Shown piece after piece: positions 60,741 through 64,000 of a DNA stretch of 64,000 nucleotides. The notes below the pieces were generated by a model that saw only the letters and a list, made by a program, of their open reading frames with translations, was not told where the DNA came from and searched no databases. A program made the translations under genes and the position numbers. Numbering within the stretch: position 1 is the stretch's first letter; each line of letters opens with the position of its first letter. The DNA is from Acanthococcus lagerstroemiae (taxonomy: Eukaryota > Arthropoda > Insecta > Hemiptera > Eriococcidae), in assembly GCA_031841125.1 (NCBI GenBank), contig CM063108.1:71210344-71274343 (forward strand). Reading direction: 5' to 3'.

Positions 60741-60761
60741 AGTGGTCCTGCGATCGTTTAG
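60741..60761 (+). CDS. Candidate terminal exon D of the same gene
   Basis: The acceptor GCTTTTATTGTAG is followed in phase 0 by SGPAIV and TAG at 60759-60761. It would give a short hydrophobic C-terminus, loosely like a PDZ ligand. Support is only the phase match and the acceptor. Confidence 0.3.
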   Translation, partial: SGPAIV

Positions 60762-60939
60762 TTTGTTCCTGTCATCATTTTTAAGCAGATAGATGGTTGA
60801 AATTAATTCGTGTAAAATGTCGGAATACAAGGTAGGTACTAGCAATTTATTGTCGTCGAGAAAGTCGGTGATTCCTGTAACAGTTCGACACCTGTTCATC
60901 GATAAATTTGTTCATTAGAGATTAACCTATGTAAATATT
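60762..60939 (+). other. Downstream flank of the candidate gene
   Basis: AT-rich. The word GTAGGTAC and its complement recur here and over 59800-61320. Confidence 0.4.
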
Positions 60940-61290
60940 GAGTGGCTTGGTGGCCGAGTACATTCGAACGCTGCCTCCGAAACCACAGAACGCGGGCTTC
61001 AATCCCAGTACGGAAGGCGAATTTTTAAGATTCACGATAAGAAAATAATAAAATACAAGATAGGTATACGAGTATGAAAAACTTTAACATCCGACCAAGC
61101 CACACCAATTGTAGCAATCAATTTAATTGTTCCGTCGGAATTCAAAAAGACTACAATTGGTTAGCTACATCTATTAGACTACTAACACCTGACTAGTCTG
61201 GTGTGCCATGCAGGTTGCATGCCCCATGACCTTATAAGAAAGGTCTCAATTACTACAAAAGACTAATAACACCAATATGATGTGACATTT
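60940..61290 (+). repeat. tRNA-derived SINE (Leu/Ser-tRNA-like head)
   Basis: The head GAGTGGCTTGGTGGCCGAGT gives an A box and GGGCTTCAATCCC (60994-61006) gives a B box at tRNA spacing. The GGCCGAG D-arm recalls class II tRNAs. A non-tRNA body runs to about 61290 with the palindromic word GGTTGCATGCCCCATGACC. It is a retroposed element, not a working tRNA. Confidence 0.65.
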
Positions 61291-62334
61291 CTGCTAGAAT
61301 ATTGTACCTATCAACTATAGTAGGTAGTTCACATTTTTGTAGCTCAGTGCAGAAACCAAAAGCACTTCTTTGAAATAATCAAAGAGACTGTAATGGAGCA
61401 TACAGAAAGACAATATGTGCTTATTTATGTTTACCTTTATGACTTGTGAAGCAGGGAAGACTAAGGTTCGAGAATTACACTGAAGCCTCTCAGTCTCTCA
61501 TACACTTCTAAATTCAACTAAAACAGAGTATCTCTAGTTGTACCTACATTTATGCTTCATGATACATTAATGAAAAATACTAATATCACTCGAACAGCCC
61601 ATTTTCAACGAGAGCGCTTTTAGGCGCTACCCCACTATCTGCTACCTTGCTATAAAATTAAATACGCCTTTATCGTATACAAATATATGTTGTGTTTCTG
61701 TTGTTGTTTGAGTAGGTACCTTAGTTCAGTTAGTTCACAGTCTTGTATTCTCAGCAGTTAGCTGGGAAACAGATTGTCATACAGTCATGGCCCGCTAAAT
61801 TGGCTGTAATTAAGGGATCAAAACGTTATACTTTCCGTTGATTCTTTAATAAAAATTAAATAAAACAATCCGTAGAGATAAATCTACTCGCCTATTGAAT
61901 ATTATTTTTTGTAACTTTGATTCTTGCGCATTATCGGTTGCAAAACACTGCTACGTTCTCGTGTTTGCTGTGACGGTGTGCCCATTTGTGGTGTCTATCT
62001 AGTGTACCGCGATCCTGCAACTATAAACTTTTTTTTTCTCTTTTCTGTTAAATAATCAGAATTAAGTTTACAATTTTTATAAGTGTCCATTTCAGAGTAT
62101 GAGTGAACTTGGTAATATCCCATTTGTAGGGTGTGCCAATTCACTTTTTCTTCTTCTGTGGTCCAGAGCGCTTTCAGCTGTTACGATAGTACAATTTTTG
62201 TGTTTATCTGTTAAAACTTTTTACACATGTGGTTACCAGGGTCGGATATTGTTCTTATTTAAATTTAAAGGCAGATCCTTGGATTTAAATATCTCTTCAG
62301 TCATCGGATCTCTTGGTTATTGTCTAATAGCTTG
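61291..62334 (+). other. Intergenic DNA, nothing recognised
   Basis: AT-rich. An open frame starting at 62099 shows no family signal. Confidence 0.4.
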
Positions 62335-64000
62335 ACGGTTGTAGAATTTTCCGGTCGTTAAGTCATTTTTCATATTGCGTAGCGAACCAGCGTATTTCTT
62401 CTAGGACCGTCGGCATTTTTAGGTCGCGATGGATGTCAGCGTTGCGTTCAAATCGACTGATGGCTCCAACTATGGTGCATAGTGCTATGTTTTGGCCTCG
62501 TTGGATGTTGTCAATATTGGACTTACTTGCACAGCCCCACAGCTGGATGCTGTATGTCTAGACTGGCTTCAAACCACAACATAGAGTAGCCACTGGCACT
62601 TCAAAAATAACCAGGATTTTCGTCCCATTAATCAGTACGTCTATACAAATAGGTTTCTCATACATTCCCTCATCTATTGACCTTTCTGCGTCGTGTAATG
62701 CTGTCAATTCAGTTTTCTGTCGATATGCATTCCTAGGCGCGGTACTTTACCATATTCTTTTGTGGAATGATTCGACTCTCGGGTATGTATTGCCACATGG
62801 TGAAGTTAATACGTGTTGATTTCATGGCCTTCAGATTTTCCACTGGTACATCCGCCTGTGGAAGTTGTCAACTGCCTTTGTAGTTTTGCGGCCGCATTGG
62901 TGAGGGTGTCGGACACTGCTAACTAATATGGCCATGTCATTGGCGAACATCGCTGTTGTATTAATAAACGTAGGAGCATCTGCAGAGAATAGCAGGAACA
63001 AAATGGGTCCTAGGACGCTTCCTTGGGGCTCTCTTGTTGCGATGTGGCCTTGTTGTAGATTAGTCGAATCTGTCTTTCGCTGAAGCACGAGTCGATCAAG
63101 TCGCAGTAGTTCGTCGGCAGGTGTTGCCGCAATTTGTTGAGTAAGCCTATGTGCCATTCCTTATTGAAGGCTTGGGCGATATCCAGAAATACTCCACAGA
63201 AGGACTTTTTCTCCTCCTGAACTTTTCTTATTACATTGGTAACTCGATGGACTTGCTCTACTGATGTGAAGTGTTTTTGTCAGACCCGAACTAGTGGTCC
63301 GGTATTGGTTCTTTTTCCTCGATCAATAGTCTCAACCTTTTGTGAAGTTTCTCAAAGAGCTGTGACATGACTGGAAGAAGAGACATTGGCGGATACGACG
63401 CTGCTTATTCTGCTGGTTTGTCTGGCTTTAGTAGCATTATTACCCGGGCTTTTTTCATACTTTTGGTATATAAATTTAAGCATCGTATGGCATTAAATAT
63501 GAGTGTAAGCAGTACTATGCCTTTTTTAACAGCTCCTTAAGCATCCGCGCAATTATTTGGTCAAAAATTGAGAGGTTTTGGTCTATTTCTTTAGCAACCT
63601 CAGGGGGTGTGGAGTAACGAAAGGTTGCGGTTTCAATTAGATTTATCAATGGCATAGACCAGTCGGGTTCAGATAGTATATCATTTGTTTGGAATACTCT
63701 TTCAAAGTACCTCGCGTATGTACGAATATCTGTTTTCTCGGTCGCCGCGGGCCCACGTCCCGTCTTCTTTTCGGATGGGTGGTACATGCGCTGAGTATAT
63801 TTTCATACGTTTAGCCTTCTACAGAAAGCACTTGATGTCTTCTGTTGGTGTGAGTTGACTAATATAACAATGTGTTTTAAGGGTCTCGTTTTTAACCTCT
63901 TGAATTTTCACATACGTAGTTCCTTGTTTATATTCTATTAAGCCCAGTCGTGTCTTTCTAGCTTCGCGACTGGTGCCATGTCCGTCTTGCTTTCCATCGT
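62335..64000 (-). mobile_element. Jockey-like non-LTR retrotransposon, 5' end beyond the window
   Basis: A minus-strand LINE ORF2 runs from the right window edge to about 62335. Recognisable parts are PIRKEDGTWARGDRE and YARYFERVFQTND (about 63810-63680), the linker before RT, an LNLYTKSMKKARVIMLLKP-like block (about 63475-63415), QGSVLGPILFLLFSADAP (about 63035-62980) and a C-terminal tail with MPTVLEEIRWFATQYEK near 62370-62420. The organisation and motifs are of the jockey clade. No poly-A was seen at the 3' end. Confidence 0.85.
62335..64000 (-). pseudogene. Jockey reverse transcriptase ORF, broken
   Basis: The reverse transcriptase frame changes several times: 63787-63515 and 63157-62831 are open, and the parts between are shifted. 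The catalytic FADD box reads FANDMAILV, replacing an essential aspartate with Asn, so the enzyme would be inactive even without the shifts. The family reverse-transcribes its own RNA at a nicked chromosomal target. Confidence 0.85.

Noticed and set aside
1..64000. CRISPR arrays, bacterial operons, prophage or rRNA genes
   Set aside because: None seen. Spliced genes and insect transposons show that this is animal nuclear DNA.

Overview
The window is an AT-rich stretch of animal nuclear DNA with long introns. It carries GT-AG spliced exons of a neuronal-type syntaxin 1 (Syx1A), and the exon peptides match insect Syntaxin 1A closely. The rest is intron and flanking DNA packed with decayed transposable elements. 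I read it as an insect. A sap-feeding hemipteran or a hymenopteran would both fit, but the order cannot be settled from this sequence.

The Syx1A exons lie on the + strand: 5602-5784 (Hc helix and linker), 25685-25758 (linker), 31978-32115 (N-terminal half of the SNARE motif, ending exactly on the zero-layer Gln), 39320-39430 (C-terminal half of the SNARE motif), and 45879-45962 (transmembrane anchor and stop). The 5' exons lie upstream of the window. All junction phases agree.

The most interesting feature is a second 111-nt, phase 0-0 exon at 39996-40106. It encodes a diverged version of the same SNARE half (14 of 37 residues identical, hydrophobic layer positions kept), with its own strong splice sites. 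The pair looks like mutually exclusive exons that would give two SNARE-core isoforms. A possible alternative terminal exon at 47745-47810 would replace the membrane anchor with a short soluble tail, followed by a long T-rich presumed 3' UTR.

Mobile elements: an RTE-like LINE (about 590-5385) is interrupted by a 908-bp PIF/Harbinger element with perfect 27-bp terminal repeats and a TAA duplication (1110-2017). A complete-ended, non-autonomous Helitron lies on the minus strand (8356-10707). A dead Tc1 element with TA duplication spans 14070-16117. hAT-like miniature elements lie at 24185-24351, 51589-51899, 55072-55192, 55572-55750 and 56976-57271, three of them with exact or near-exact 8-bp duplications. 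RTE fragments at 41285-42510 are associated with a foldback array of a GAATTGCGCC decamer. tRNA-derived SINEs occur near 37517, 43001 and 60940. A jockey-like LINE on the minus strand runs off the right edge from about 62335.

Downstream of Syx1A, four short segments at 59373-60761 join in one reading frame across consensus-like splice sites and end in a stop. They may be the 3' part of an unrecognised gene. A near-palindromic hairpin at 58693-58799 and eight poly-G tracts of 10 to 14 bases also stand out. All exon boundaries were read by eye from splice consensus and homology, without transcripts.
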